From Variovorax sp. KK3 (GTDB lineage Bacteria > Pseudomonadota > Gammaproteobacteria > Burkholderiales > Burkholderiaceae_C): 64,000 nt of DNA. This document shows positions 18,697-27,107 of this stretch, piece by piece (the stretch's first letter is position 1; each line of letters begins with the position of its first letter). The translations under genes were made by a program, and so were the position numbers. The notes under the pieces are model-generated. The model had not been told where the DNA came from, ran no database searches, and saw only the letters and a program-made list of their open reading frames with translations. Location of the stretch: positions 1 through 64,000 of the forward strand of contig NZ_LYVO01000031.1 of the NCBI RefSeq assembly GCF_001984055.1, written 5' to 3'.

Positions 18697-20202
18697 TCAG
18701 AGGAAGCTGATGCCCTGCGCCAGCGGCAGCTCGGTCGAGAAGTTGATGGTGTTGGTCGTCCTGCGCATGTACTGCTTCCACGCGTTCGAGCCGCTCTCCC
18801 GGTCGCCGCCGGTTTCCTTCTCGCCACCGAAGGCTCCACCGATCTCCGCCCCGCTGGGACCGATGTTGACGTTGGCCATGCCGCAATCGGAGCCGGCGGC
18901 CGAGATGAAGGTTTCGACCTCGCGCATGTCGTTCGAGAAGATGGAAGACGACAGGCCTTGCGGCACGTCGTTGTGAAGCGCGATGGCCTGCTGGAAATCG
19001 TCGTAGTCCAACACATAAAGCAAGGGCGCGAAAGTCTCGCGGCGCACCACCGCGCTTTGCTGAGGCATGTCGACGATCGCGGGCTCGACGTAGAAGGCTT
19101 CCGGGAACTCCTTCTCCAACACCCGCCCGCCACCGGCCAGCAGACGACCGCCCTGGTTCCTGGCTTCGGCGATCGCTTCCTGCATCGCGCCGAAGGCCTG
19201 CGCGTCGATCAACGGGCCGACCAGCGTGCCGGGCACGCGGGAATCGCCGATACGCAGCCCTTCATAGGCCTTGACCAGCTTCTGCAGCAATGCATCTTTG
19301 ACCGCGCGGTGAACGATCAGGCGACGCAGCGTGGTGCAGCGCTGGCCTGCCGTGCCGACCGCGCTGAACACGATCGCGCGCAGGGCCATCTCCAGGTCGG
19401 CGGCCGGCGTCACGATCATCGCGTTGTTGCCGCCCAGTTCGAGGATGCGCTTGCCGAAGCGGCTCGCCACCCGGGGGCCGACGGCGCGGCCCATGCGCGT
19501 GGAGCCCGTGGCCGACACCAGCGCGATCGCCGGATGATCCACCAGCGCCTCGGCCAGCGGCGTCTTTCCGATGACGATCTGGGCCAGGCCCGCCGGCGCC
19601 CGGTCGCCGAAGCGCACGATGGCGCGTTCCAGGGCGCGAAAGGTGGCCAGGCCCGACAGCGGCGCCTTCTCGGAAGGCTTGAAGATCACCGGGTCGCCGC
19701 AGACCAGCGCCAGCGCGGCGTTCCACGCGAACACCGCGCTCGGGAAGTTGAAGGCCGTGATCACCGCCACCGGCCCGAGCGGGTGGTACTGCTCCATGAT
19801 GCGATGGCCCGGCCGCTCCGACACGATGGTCCTGCCGCACAGCTGGCGCGACAGGCCCAGGGCGAACTCGCAGATGTCGACGGCCTCTTGCACCTCACCC
19901 AGGCCTTCTTCGACGATCTTGCCGACCTCGACCGACACGACGTGGCCGATGTCGCGCTTCGCCTGACGCAGCTCTTCGCCCCACAGGCGAACCAGCTCGC
20001 CGCGCGCCGGGGCGGGGACCATGCGCCATCGCAGGAAGGCTGCATGCGATGTCTCGATGCGCTCGGCCATCGCGGATGCCGGTGTCTCGTGCAGGTGCGC
20101 GATCTCGGCGCCGTCGATCGGCGATCGCACCGCGAGCGAGCCACCTCGCACCTCGGCCGGTGCGATGCCGCAGCGCTCGAAACAGGACAGCAGGTCGCTC
20201 AT
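18697..20202 (-). CDS. amaB: Alpha-aminoadipate semialdehyde / piperideine-6-carboxylate dehydrogenase (ALDH7)
   Basis: 501 residues from ATG 20202. Aldehyde dehydrogenase with catalytic E255 in LELGGNN and Cys289 in GTAGQRCTT; NAD-binding FNFPSAVFAWN and FKPSEKAPL are present. The C-terminal GANVNIGPSG-like block (CGMANVNIGPSGAEIGGAFGGEK) is typical of the ALDH7/AmaB branch that oxidises alpha-aminoadipate semialdehyde in lysine breakdown. The saccharopine dehydrogenase-like gene directly upstream supports a lysine role. Substrate is inferred from family and context. Confidence 0.85.
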   Translation of the reverse strand: MSDLLSCFERCGIAPAEVRGGSLAVRSPIDGAEIAHLHETPASAMAERIETSHAAFLRWRMVPAPARGELVRLWGEELRQAKRDIGHVVSVEVGKIVEEGLGEVQEAVDICEFALGLSRQLCGRTIVSERPGHRIMEQYHPLGPVAVITAFNFPSAVFAWNAALALVCGDPVIFKPSEKAPLSGLATFRALERAIVRFGDRAPAGLAQIVIGKTPLAEALVDHPAIALVSATGSTRMGRAVGPRVASRFGKRILELGGNNAMIVTPAADLEMALRAIVFSAVGTAGQRCTTLRRLIVHRAVKDALLQKLVKAYEGLRIGDSRVPGTLVGPLIDAQAFGAMQEAIAEARNQGGRLLAGGGRVLEKEFPEAFYVEPAIVDMPQQSAVVRRETFAPLLYVLDYDDFQQAIALHNDVPQGLSSSIFSNDMREVETFISAAGSDCGMANVNIGPSGAEIGGAFGGEKETGGDRESGSNAWKQYMRRTTNTINFSTELPLAQGISFL

Positions 20203-20219
20203 GTCGTCTCCTTCGACGG

Positions 20220-21383
20220 TCACAGGATGGCGCAATCTTCCATGGCCGGCGCCGACGCGGGTTCGCACGCATCGCCCTGCACGGCAGGCGCGATGCCGAG
20301 CTTGCCGTAGTAGTGGCCGACCCGGGTCGCCAGAAAGCGCTGCAGCGGCACCTGCTCCTGCCCGACGAAGCCGGCCTGCGGCAAGCGGCCTGCCTGCAGC
20401 AGTTCGAAGACGCCGACCACGCCGGCCGCCGTCGTCAGCTCGATGGCCGTGCGCTGCCGGCCGCGCAAGGTGCCGCCGAAGATCCGGGCCACGCGTGTCT
20501 CCTGTTCGAAGCGGCCGCCACGCAAGCCGGAGGCGGACGCGAACAGGATCACCACGTCTTCACGGCTGTGCGGCACCGCATGTTCGAGCACCTGGCGCAG
20601 CAGGTCGCGCCGCTCGATGAGCCGCAAGTCGTGCAGCAGGAAGTCCATGGCGTCGCGATGGCCCGGGTAGCGGATGGTCTTGTAGTCGAGGTTGCGGACC
20701 CGGCCCTGCAGCGTTTCGCACAGCGTGCCCAACCCGCCCGAGGTGTTGAAAGCCTCGAAGGCCTCGGCGTCGAGCGTGAAGGTCTCGTGCCCTTCGAGAG
20801 GCTGCACCGGCACCCGCAGCCCGTTGACGATCGCCTCGCAAGGATTGCAGTACTCGTTGATGACCCCGTCGATGCTCCACGTGAAGTTGTAGCGCAGGCT
20901 GTTGGTCGCGTTGCGGGTCAGCGCACCGACACGCAGGCGCAGGTCGTACAGCTCGTCGAATCGTCCGGCCAGGTGTCCGCCGAGCATGCCGATCACGCCC
21001 GGGGCCAGGCCGCACTGCGGCATCAGCACCGCCGCCGCGCCGATGGCCCGCTCGCGAATCGCGCGGGTCGCGGCTACGTCTTCGGTCAAGTCGCAGTAGT
21101 GCACGCCAAGCTGCGCGGCCTGGGCGGCGACGCGCTGCGCCAGGTAGAAAGGCAAGGCATTGATCACGACCGGATGCGCGGCCAGCGCGGCGCCAAGATC
21201 GGTGTCGCTGTCGACGTTCAGTGCGACCCTGCGCACCAGACCATCACCCTCGTCGCCTCGACCCGGCTTCATGTCGGCCAGCGTGACCGGCAGGCCATGA
21301 AACTCCGCCAGCATGTCGGCCACGGTACTGCCGACCTTGCCGGCACCCAGGACCAAGACCTTGTCGAACTGCAGCTTGGGCAT
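20220..21383 (-). CDS. Saccharopine dehydrogenase-like NAD(P) oxidoreductase
   Basis: 387 residues from ATG 21383, preceded by GAAGGAGA. Rossmann fold with VLVLGAGKVGSTVADMLAE at the N-terminus, then HYCDLTED and the LAPGVIGMLGG region; the C-terminal half matches the saccharopine dehydrogenase/lysine-ketoglutarate reductase C-domain. Probably releases alpha-aminoadipate semialdehyde from saccharopine, which the neighbouring ALDH7 enzyme would oxidise. Gap to the next gene is only 17 bases. Confidence 0.85.
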   Translation of the reverse strand: MPKLQFDKVLVLGAGKVGSTVADMLAEFHGLPVTLADMKPGRGDEGDGLVRRVALNVDSDTDLGAALAAHPVVINALPFYLAQRVAAQAAQLGVHYCDLTEDVAATRAIRERAIGAAAVLMPQCGLAPGVIGMLGGHLAGRFDELYDLRLRVGALTRNATNSLRYNFTWSIDGVINEYCNPCEAIVNGLRVPVQPLEGHETFTLDAEAFEAFNTSGGLGTLCETLQGRVRNLDYKTIRYPGHRDAMDFLLHDLRLIERRDLLRQVLEHAVPHSREDVVILFASASGLRGGRFEQETRVARIFGGTLRGRQRTAIELTTAAGVVGVFELLQAGRLPQAGFVGQEQVPLQRFLATRVGHYYGKLGIAPAVQGDACEPASAPAMEDCAIL

Positions 21384-21508
21384 GACGTTCTCCTTCGGGC
21401 TGGGCCCTCGAAGGAAATGTAGGCTTGCGCTGCGACGGAATCCAGAGAGCAATTCGTCGATGGCGGGAAGAGATTCGACGAAACGACGCCCGGCTTCGCC
21501 GGACCGCA

Positions 21509-22621
21509 TCAACGCTTGAACCGCCCCCCGCTGATGATCGACAGGTCCACGTAGTCGATGCCCGTGTGATCCTGCGACGAATAGCTCACCTCCAGCCCGC
21601 CGCCGGTGTCGTAGCGGAAGTCGTTGAGCACCGCCAGCAGCCTTGCGCGCGTGGGCTTGGGCCCCGTACGGCGCAGGGCCTCGACCAGCACCTTGGTGGC
21701 GACGAAGCCTTCGAGCAAGGCTGGCGACAGCTCGATGTCTCCCTTGCTCCGGGCCGCCATGTCCGACGCCTCCTTGATGAGCGGATGCGCCATGGCGCGC
21801 TCCGACGGCAGCACTTGCGTGACGATCACGCCGCCGCTGGCCTGACCCAGTTCCTTGATGAAGCCCGAGGCCGCGTTGTTCGACAGCGTGATGACCTGCG
21901 CCGCCGAGCCCGCCGCGCGCAGCGCCTTGATGCCCTCGGTGACAGCAGTGCCCGAGCCGATCCACAGCACGGCTTGCGCGTTGGACGCCGTGATCTTGGG
22001 AACGATGCTCGCATAGTCGGGCTTGCTGCGATCGGCCAGCGCGAGCGCGGCCGGCTTCTGCCCCGCCTTGTCGAAGGCCTTCATCGCGCCTTCCATCACG
22101 TCCTTGCCGAACGAATCGTCGGCCTGGACCACCGCGATGCGCTGCATGCCCACGGTGTAGAGATGCTGGATGGCCTTTTCGGCCTCCCGCTGGTAGGTGG
22201 AGCGCACGTTGAACACGTGCTTCTGCACTGGCCTGTGCAGCGACATCGCACCGGTGGACGGCGCGATCAACGGCGTGCCGCTCTTGTCGAGCAGCGGGAT
22301 CACGGCGAGCGCATTGGGCGTGCCGCGGTTGAGCAGCAGCGCCAGCACCTTCCGGTCCTCGATCAGGACACGCGAGTTCTCGGCCGAGCGCTTGGGGTCG
22401 AGCCCGTCGTCGAGACGGATGACCTCGATCTTCTCGCCGTGGATGCCGCCCTGCGCATTGACGTGGTCGATGAGCAGCTGCGAGCCGGCGATGGTTTCCT
22501 TGACGCTGGCCGCCACCGGGCCCGACATGTCGGCCGACTGGCCGATCAGGATCTGCGCGGCCGCGCTTCCCATGCCCAGCACGAGCACGGCGGCGCAGCA
22601 AAGAATTCGCACGGTCTTCAT
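21509..22621 (-). CDS. Branched-chain amino acid-type ABC substrate-binding protein
   Basis: 370 residues from ATG 22621 with signal peptide (MKTVRILCCAA..., cleavage after AAAQ). Periplasmic binding protein type I (Peripla_BP_6) with IGQSADMSGPVAASVKETIAG at the mature start. It has no permease or ATPase genes beside it, so it is an orphan that may share a transporter or act as a sensor. It follows in the same direction as the lysine-type genes, 125 bases upstream of the saccharopine dehydrogenase gene. Confidence 0.88.
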   Translation of the reverse strand: MKTVRILCCAAVLVLGMGSAAAQILIGQSADMSGPVAASVKETIAGSQLLIDHVNAQGGIHGEKIEVIRLDDGLDPKRSAENSRVLIEDRKVLALLLNRGTPNALAVIPLLDKSGTPLIAPSTGAMSLHRPVQKHVFNVRSTYQREAEKAIQHLYTVGMQRIAVVQADDSFGKDVMEGAMKAFDKAGQKPAALALADRSKPDYASIVPKITASNAQAVLWIGSGTAVTEGIKALRAAGSAAQVITLSNNAASGFIKELGQASGGVIVTQVLPSERAMAHPLIKEASDMAARSKGDIELSPALLEGFVATKVLVEALRRTGPKPTRARLLAVLNDFRYDTGGGLEVSYSSQDHTGIDYVDLSIISGGRFKR

Positions 22622-22763
22622 CGGGTCGCTCCTCCAGAAGGCCGCGCCTGGATGCGTCGCGCCATTTGTGTGGAATTGTTTCCGAACGAAGCTTTTGGTC
22701 CGCGAGAACAAACCCTTGAGGAAATCGTTCTAGTTTTCGGCCGCCCGCTGAAGGCCGCAAACG

Positions 22764-23753
22764 CTACTGCGCCTCGATGCCGAAGGCGCGGATTCGCTGC
22801 GTGATGACCTCGAATTCACGCCGGTAGCCGGAAGCGAACTCCTCGGGCGTAGTGTTCATCAGCTCGAAGCCACGGTCCACCAGCACCGTACGCACGTCTT
22901 CCGCCGCGACGATGGCACGGATCTCCTCGGCCAGCCGCTGCACCGTCGCTGGCGGCGTGCGCGCCGGGGCCAGCACACCCAGCCAGACATTGGTGTCGTA
23001 GAGCGGATCGGTGAAGCCCAGCTCGCGCAGCGTGGGCACCTGCGGCAGCGCGGTCGAGCGCTCGCGGCCCATCACCGCCAGCGGCACCAGCTTGCCGGCC
23101 TGCACGTGCTGCTTCGCGCTCGCGACGGACGACAGGCCGATGCTGACCGTCTTCGACAGCAGGTCGGTGACCACCGGCCCCTCGCCCTTCTGCGGCACGT
23201 GCACCATGCCGGCCTTGAGTTCGCGGTTGAGCGACTCGCCGGCCAGGTGACCGAGGCCGCCCACGCCCCAGGACGCATAGCTGAGGCTGGCAGGCTTCTG
23301 CGCGGCAAGTCGGCGCAGCTCGTCGATGCTCTTCGCCGGCAGGTCGACATTGGCGGAGATGATGGCGGGGCTGCGCACGATCTGGGTGACGAAGGCGAAG
23401 TCCTTCTGCGGGTCGTAGGGCAAGGTCTTGAACAGCGCCGTGTTGTTTATCTGCGAGTCGGTGATGGTCAGCAGCAGCACGCTGCCGTCGGCCGGAGCGC
23501 GCGCCACGTCGGCCGCGCCCAAGGCACCGGCAGCGCCGGGCTTGTTGTCGACCAGCACCGGCTGGCCCAGGCGCTTCGCAAGCCGCTCGCCGATCAGGCG
23601 GGCCACGAAATCGGTCGCGCCGCCGGCGGGATAGGGAACGACCAGGCGCACTTGCTTGGCGGGCGCAACGGGCATGACGGGTGAAGCCGTCTGCGCGAAG
23701 GCGCACAGCGGCAGGGCGGCCAGGCAGCAGGCCGCCATCCAGGTCTTGAACAT
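22764..23753 (-). CDS. Bug/TctC-type tripartite tricarboxylate binding receptor
   Basis: 329 residues from ATG 23753 with signal peptide (cleavage near AFAQ). Mature domain starts VRLVVPYPAGGATDFVAR, the standard Bug-family ligand loop, with DNKPGAAGALGA further on. Periplasmic receptor for carboxylates. It lies 35 bases downstream of a Rieske oxygenase gene, so its ligand may be the aromatic acid that enzyme acts on; this is inferred. Confidence 0.92.
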   Translation of the reverse strand: MFKTWMAACCLAALPLCAFAQTASPVMPVAPAKQVRLVVPYPAGGATDFVARLIGERLAKRLGQPVLVDNKPGAAGALGAADVARAPADGSVLLLTITDSQINNTALFKTLPYDPQKDFAFVTQIVRSPAIISANVDLPAKSIDELRRLAAQKPASLSYASWGVGGLGHLAGESLNRELKAGMVHVPQKGEGPVVTDLLSKTVSIGLSSVASAKQHVQAGKLVPLAVMGRERSTALPQVPTLRELGFTDPLYDTNVWLGVLAPARTPPATVQRLAEEIRAIVAAEDVRTVLVDRGFELMNTTPEEFASGYRREFEVITQRIRAFGIEAQ

Positions 23754-23788
23754 CGTGTTGTCTCCGGTGGTGGGTGGGGTGCGGCGCC

Positions 23789-24817
23789 TCAGGCGCGCGA
23801 GCTGCGCTCGGCCTCGACGGCCTGCGCCAGCAAACGGCGGAACTGGACCAGCGCCGCGTCCATGGCCAGCGGCAGCATCGGCGCCTCGGGCCCGAGCTCG
23901 ATGTTGCGGGCCTGCGCGGTGATCATGTCGCGGTCTTCCTCGAAGGCGACGAGCAGGCCGTCGTGGATCATCTGCGTGAGCCACTCGCCACCCAGCGATG
24001 CGCGGTGCGACTGCTGGAAGAAGTAATGCGTGCTGCCCTCGGTCTCCGGCGTCAGCGTCTGGCAGCTGTGCAGTTCGACCGCGCGGCGCATGTCGCCTTC
24101 GGCGTCGCCCGCGGGCCGTCCGCCCGAATGCATGAGCAGCGTGCCGGGCAGCAGGAAGTCGTAGATGAACCACCGGTCCACCAGGCCGCCGCCGAAATCG
24201 CGCGCACGCGCCCAGTACGCCGGCGGCGGCACGTTGCGCACCCTGCGCGTGACGCGCAGGCCGTGCGGCACCTTCTCGATCTCGGGCCGCACCTGCGCGA
24301 TGGCGGTGGAGTTGCCGAGCGTCTTCTCGTGCACGTAGCTCAGGTGCGAGAAGTCCAGCAGGTTGTCGCAGATCAGCAGCTGCGGCGTGTCGTAGTGCAG
24401 GTAGCCGGGGATGTTGCGCCAGTCCGGGTGCTCGCAGGAGAAGTTGTCGGGCAAGAGCGCGGTGTCGGCGCGCGACGGATCGCCCATCCACACGAAGACC
24501 CACTTGTGATGAAGCGCCACCGGGTAGCTGCGAACGCGCGCCTTGGGCGGCACGTTTTCCAGGCCCGGCACCTCGACGCAGCTGCCATCGGCGTCGAACT
24601 TGAGACCGTGGTAGCCGCAGCGCACGCAGTCGCCTTCCTTGCGGCCTTTGGACAGCGGCGCGAGGCGGTGGCAGCAACGGTCTTCCAGCGCCGCGATGCG
24701 GCCATCGGCGCGCCGGAACAGCAGCAGCGGCTCACCGAGCACGGTGCGGTTGAACAGGCCGTCGGCCGGAATCTCGTGGTCCCACGCGACCACGTACCAG
24801 CAATTGCGCAGGAACAT
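23789..24817 (-). CDS. Rieske aromatic ring-hydroxylating/O-demethylating oxygenase, VanA-like
   Basis: 342 residues. N-terminal Rieske [2Fe-2S] domain with CxH at 48-50 and CxxH at 67-70 (CVRCGYHGLKF). Non-heme iron region with DNLLDFSHLSYVH at about 153-165. Closest in style to vanillate O-demethylase oxygenase subunits. No reductase gene is next to it. The Bug receptor downstream and LuxR regulator upstream make a compact aromatic-acid module. Substrate unknown. Confidence 0.88.
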   Translation of the reverse strand: MFLRNCWYVVAWDHEIPADGLFNRTVLGEPLLLFRRADGRIAALEDRCCHRLAPLSKGRKEGDCVRCGYHGLKFDADGSCVEVPGLENVPPKARVRSYPVALHHKWVFVWMGDPSRADTALLPDNFSCEHPDWRNIPGYLHYDTPQLLICDNLLDFSHLSYVHEKTLGNSTAIAQVRPEIEKVPHGLRVTRRVRNVPPPAYWARARDFGGGLVDRWFIYDFLLPGTLLMHSGGRPAGDAEGDMRRAVELHSCQTLTPETEGSTHYFFQQSHRASLGGEWLTQMIHDGLLVAFEEDRDMITAQARNIELGPEAPMLPLAMDAALVQFRRLLAQAVEAERSSRA

Positions 24818-24910
24818 GCGCTTGTCTCCATCGGTTGGGGTGCTCCGATGGTGATGCGGGGTGGGCTGCCGCTGCGTCCCCCGCGCAGGGGACGGCCTCC
24901 GGGTCCGCGC

Positions 24911-25720
24911 TCAGGCCGCGAGGCGCACCAGTTCCGCGCGGTCGTGAACGCCCAGCTTGAGGTAGGCGCGCTTGCGCAGCGTGAGCACGGTGGATGCGGC
25001 GACGCCGAGGTCCGCCGCGATGCCGTCGGCCGTCATGCTGCAGGCGATGCGCGCGCAGACGTCGAGCTCGCGCGCGCTGAGTGCAGCCTCGCGCCTGTCG
25101 AGCCGCGCACGGGCCAGCGCGACGCGGCTCGCCATCTGCCGCGCGGTGGCGCCCGTGCCGACGGCATTGCGATGGACTTGGCGCAACAGCGGCGCCACGG
25201 CCAGCACGCGCTCGATCTCTTGCTCGCCGAAGGGGCCGCTGGCCTCGCTGCGGTAGAGGTTGATCGAGTACGCGGTGCCGGGCGCCGGCGTGAACAGCAG
25301 CGTGAGCCGGTCCGACAGGTGCTCGCGCTCGTAGATGCGGTGGCGCCAGGTCGAATCGGGGATCTCGCCGGCGCGCACGCGCAGCGCCGTCACCTCCGCG
25401 TTCTCGACGTGCTGCGCGCGCATCCGGCCGGCGATGCGAATGGCGTCGTCGAACACGTAGAAATGGCGGCGGTACTTTTCGAAGCACTGGCTGGTGACGT
25501 TGCGCAGCGAGGTGCCGTGGGCATGCCCTTCGAGCAGCGCCGGCGGGTCTTCCATGTGCGAGACCAGGCTGATGTATTCCACCGGCAGCAGCGCATTGAG
25601 AAAGTGCAGCACGGCCCGCGTCGGCTCGGCCTCGCGCGGCGCATCGAGCAGCAGCGACACCGCGCGCAGATCGAGCGTGTGCTGCTGGGCAACGGCGGGG
25701 ACGCTCCAGGTGGCGGGCAT
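24911..25720 (-). CDS. LuxR-type helix-turn-helix regulator
   Basis: 269 residues. The C-terminal HTH (~205-265) reads SARELDVCARIACSMTADGIAADLGVAASTVLTLRKRAYLKLGV in family style. The N-terminal ~190 residues have no recognised domain (not the acyl-homoserine lactone type by eye). It lies 93 bases upstream of the Rieske oxygenase gene, same strand, and probably controls it. Confidence 0.85.
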   Translation of the reverse strand: MPATWSVPAVAQQHTLDLRAVSLLLDAPREAEPTRAVLHFLNALLPVEYISLVSHMEDPPALLEGHAHGTSLRNVTSQCFEKYRRHFYVFDDAIRIAGRMRAQHVENAEVTALRVRAGEIPDSTWRHRIYEREHLSDRLTLLFTPAPGTAYSINLYRSEASGPFGEQEIERVLAVAPLLRQVHRNAVGTGATARQMASRVALARARLDRREAALSARELDVCARIACSMTADGIAADLGVAASTVLTLRKRAYLKLGVHDRAELVRLAA

Positions 25721-25796
25721 GCGGGCATTGTCCCGCCGCCCGGTCGCCGCATGAAGCCGCCACGGCTCGGGACAAACCCGCGCCGCGGCCCGTGCA

Positions 25797-26978
25797 TCAG
25801 AGCAGGCCGCGCCCCGCCAGGTTGCGCATCAGCGCGCCGATGCCGAACGACCAGCGAGCCGCCTGGTCGGAATGCACGACGCGGTTTTCGAGCGCCCCGA
25901 ACTCAGGCGCCGACACCGTGACGCGGTCGCCCACCACGTGCGTGAAGCCCTGGCCGGGGCCGTGGCGGTCCTGCGTGGGCGCGAACATGGTGCCGAGGAA
26001 GAGCATCAGCCCGTCGGGGTAGGCGTGGTGCGGGCCGATGGCCTGGCTCACCAGGTCCAGCGGGTCGCGGCTGATCTTCGACAGCGAGCTCGAGCCTTCG
26101 AGCACGAATCCCTCCGGCCCGGTTACGCGCAGCGCGACCGTGGTCTGGCGCACCTGCTCGATGCCGAAGTGATCGTCGAACAGGCGTATGAAGGGGCCGA
26201 TGGCGCACGAAGCGTTGTTGTCCTTGGCCTTGCCCAGCAGCAGCGCGCTGCGGCCTTCGAAGTCGCGCAGGTTCACGTCGTTGCCCAGGGCCGCGCCGAG
26301 CGTGCGGCCGCGGCTGTCGACCGCCAGCACCACTTCGGGCTCGGGGTTGTTCCAGACCGAGTTCGCGTGGATGCCCACGTCGGCCCCGGTGCCCACGGCC
26401 GCCAGCACCGGGGCCTTGGTGAAGATCTCGGCGTCGGGGCCGATGCCGACCTCGAGGTACTGCGACCACGCACCCTGCGCGAGCAGCACTTCCTTGACCT
26501 GCGCGGCCTGGGCCGAGCCGGGCACGAGGCCCTTCAGGTTGTCGCCGATGACGCTGCCCAGTGCACGCCGGATCGACTCGGCCTTGGAGGCGTCGCCGCG
26601 GGCCTGCTCTTCGATGACGCGCTCCAGAAGGCTTTCGACGAAGGTCACGCCGCTGGCCTTGACCGCCTGCAGGTCGCAAGGCGCAAGCAGCCAGGGGCGC
26701 GCGGCATCGCGCTTGGCCTCGTCGCTGTTGGCCAGCGCCACGTCCAGCGCGGCGATGCGCGCCGCGTCGCTGCGCAGGGCTTGGCGCACGGCGCCCACCG
26801 GGTCGTCGAGCTCCAGCAGTTGGCTGATGGTCGGGACGATGCGCGAGAGGTCGTGCAGCCCGCCGTCATGTACCGCCACTGGCGTAGGCCCGACGTCGGG
26901 CTGCCAGAGGCGGCCGACCAGCGTGGCACGCGCCGCGTCACGCGGGAGGCTGGTGGAAGACGAAAGCGTGGTGGGCAT
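25797..26978 (-). CDS. Fumarylacetoacetate hydrolase family protein
   Basis: 393 residues. FAH-type catalytic domain in the C-terminal two thirds: metal/ substrate block VGIGPDAEIFTKAP, NPEPEVVLAVDSRG, LGNDVNLRDFEGR and a final GDRVTVSAPEFG. It starts 129 bases after the nicB-like stop in the same direction, so it may be the last gene of the heterocycle cluster, cleaving or dehydrating a pathway acid. That link is by position only; many FAH paralogues act in sugar-acid breakdown. Confidence 0.85.
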   Translation of the reverse strand: MPTTLSSSTSLPRDAARATLVGRLWQPDVGPTPVAVHDGGLHDLSRIVPTISQLLELDDPVGAVRQALRSDAARIAALDVALANSDEAKRDAARPWLLAPCDLQAVKASGVTFVESLLERVIEEQARGDASKAESIRRALGSVIGDNLKGLVPGSAQAAQVKEVLLAQGAWSQYLEVGIGPDAEIFTKAPVLAAVGTGADVGIHANSVWNNPEPEVVLAVDSRGRTLGAALGNDVNLRDFEGRSALLLGKAKDNNASCAIGPFIRLFDDHFGIEQVRQTTVALRVTGPEGFVLEGSSSLSKISRDPLDLVSQAIGPHHAYPDGLMLFLGTMFAPTQDRHGPGQGFTHVVGDRVTVSAPEFGALENRVVHSDQAARWSFGIGALMRNLAGRGLL

Positions 26979-27107
26979 GGGGGCTCCTGGGATTGCGGCG
27001 GCCGATGGTTAGCTGCGAAATGACGCATCGTAGCGGTGACGATCGTCGTCATGCACGCTGCAGTTCGTGCGCAGGCAACGACAGCGTGCGCCAGGGTTGT
27101 TCAGACG

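Noticed and set aside
18697-21383. ALDH7/saccharopine pair as the missing lower steps of the nicotinate route
   Set aside because: Motifs and pairing with an Lrp regulator fit lysine breakdown, and the genes are far from the heterocycle operon with unrelated genes between.
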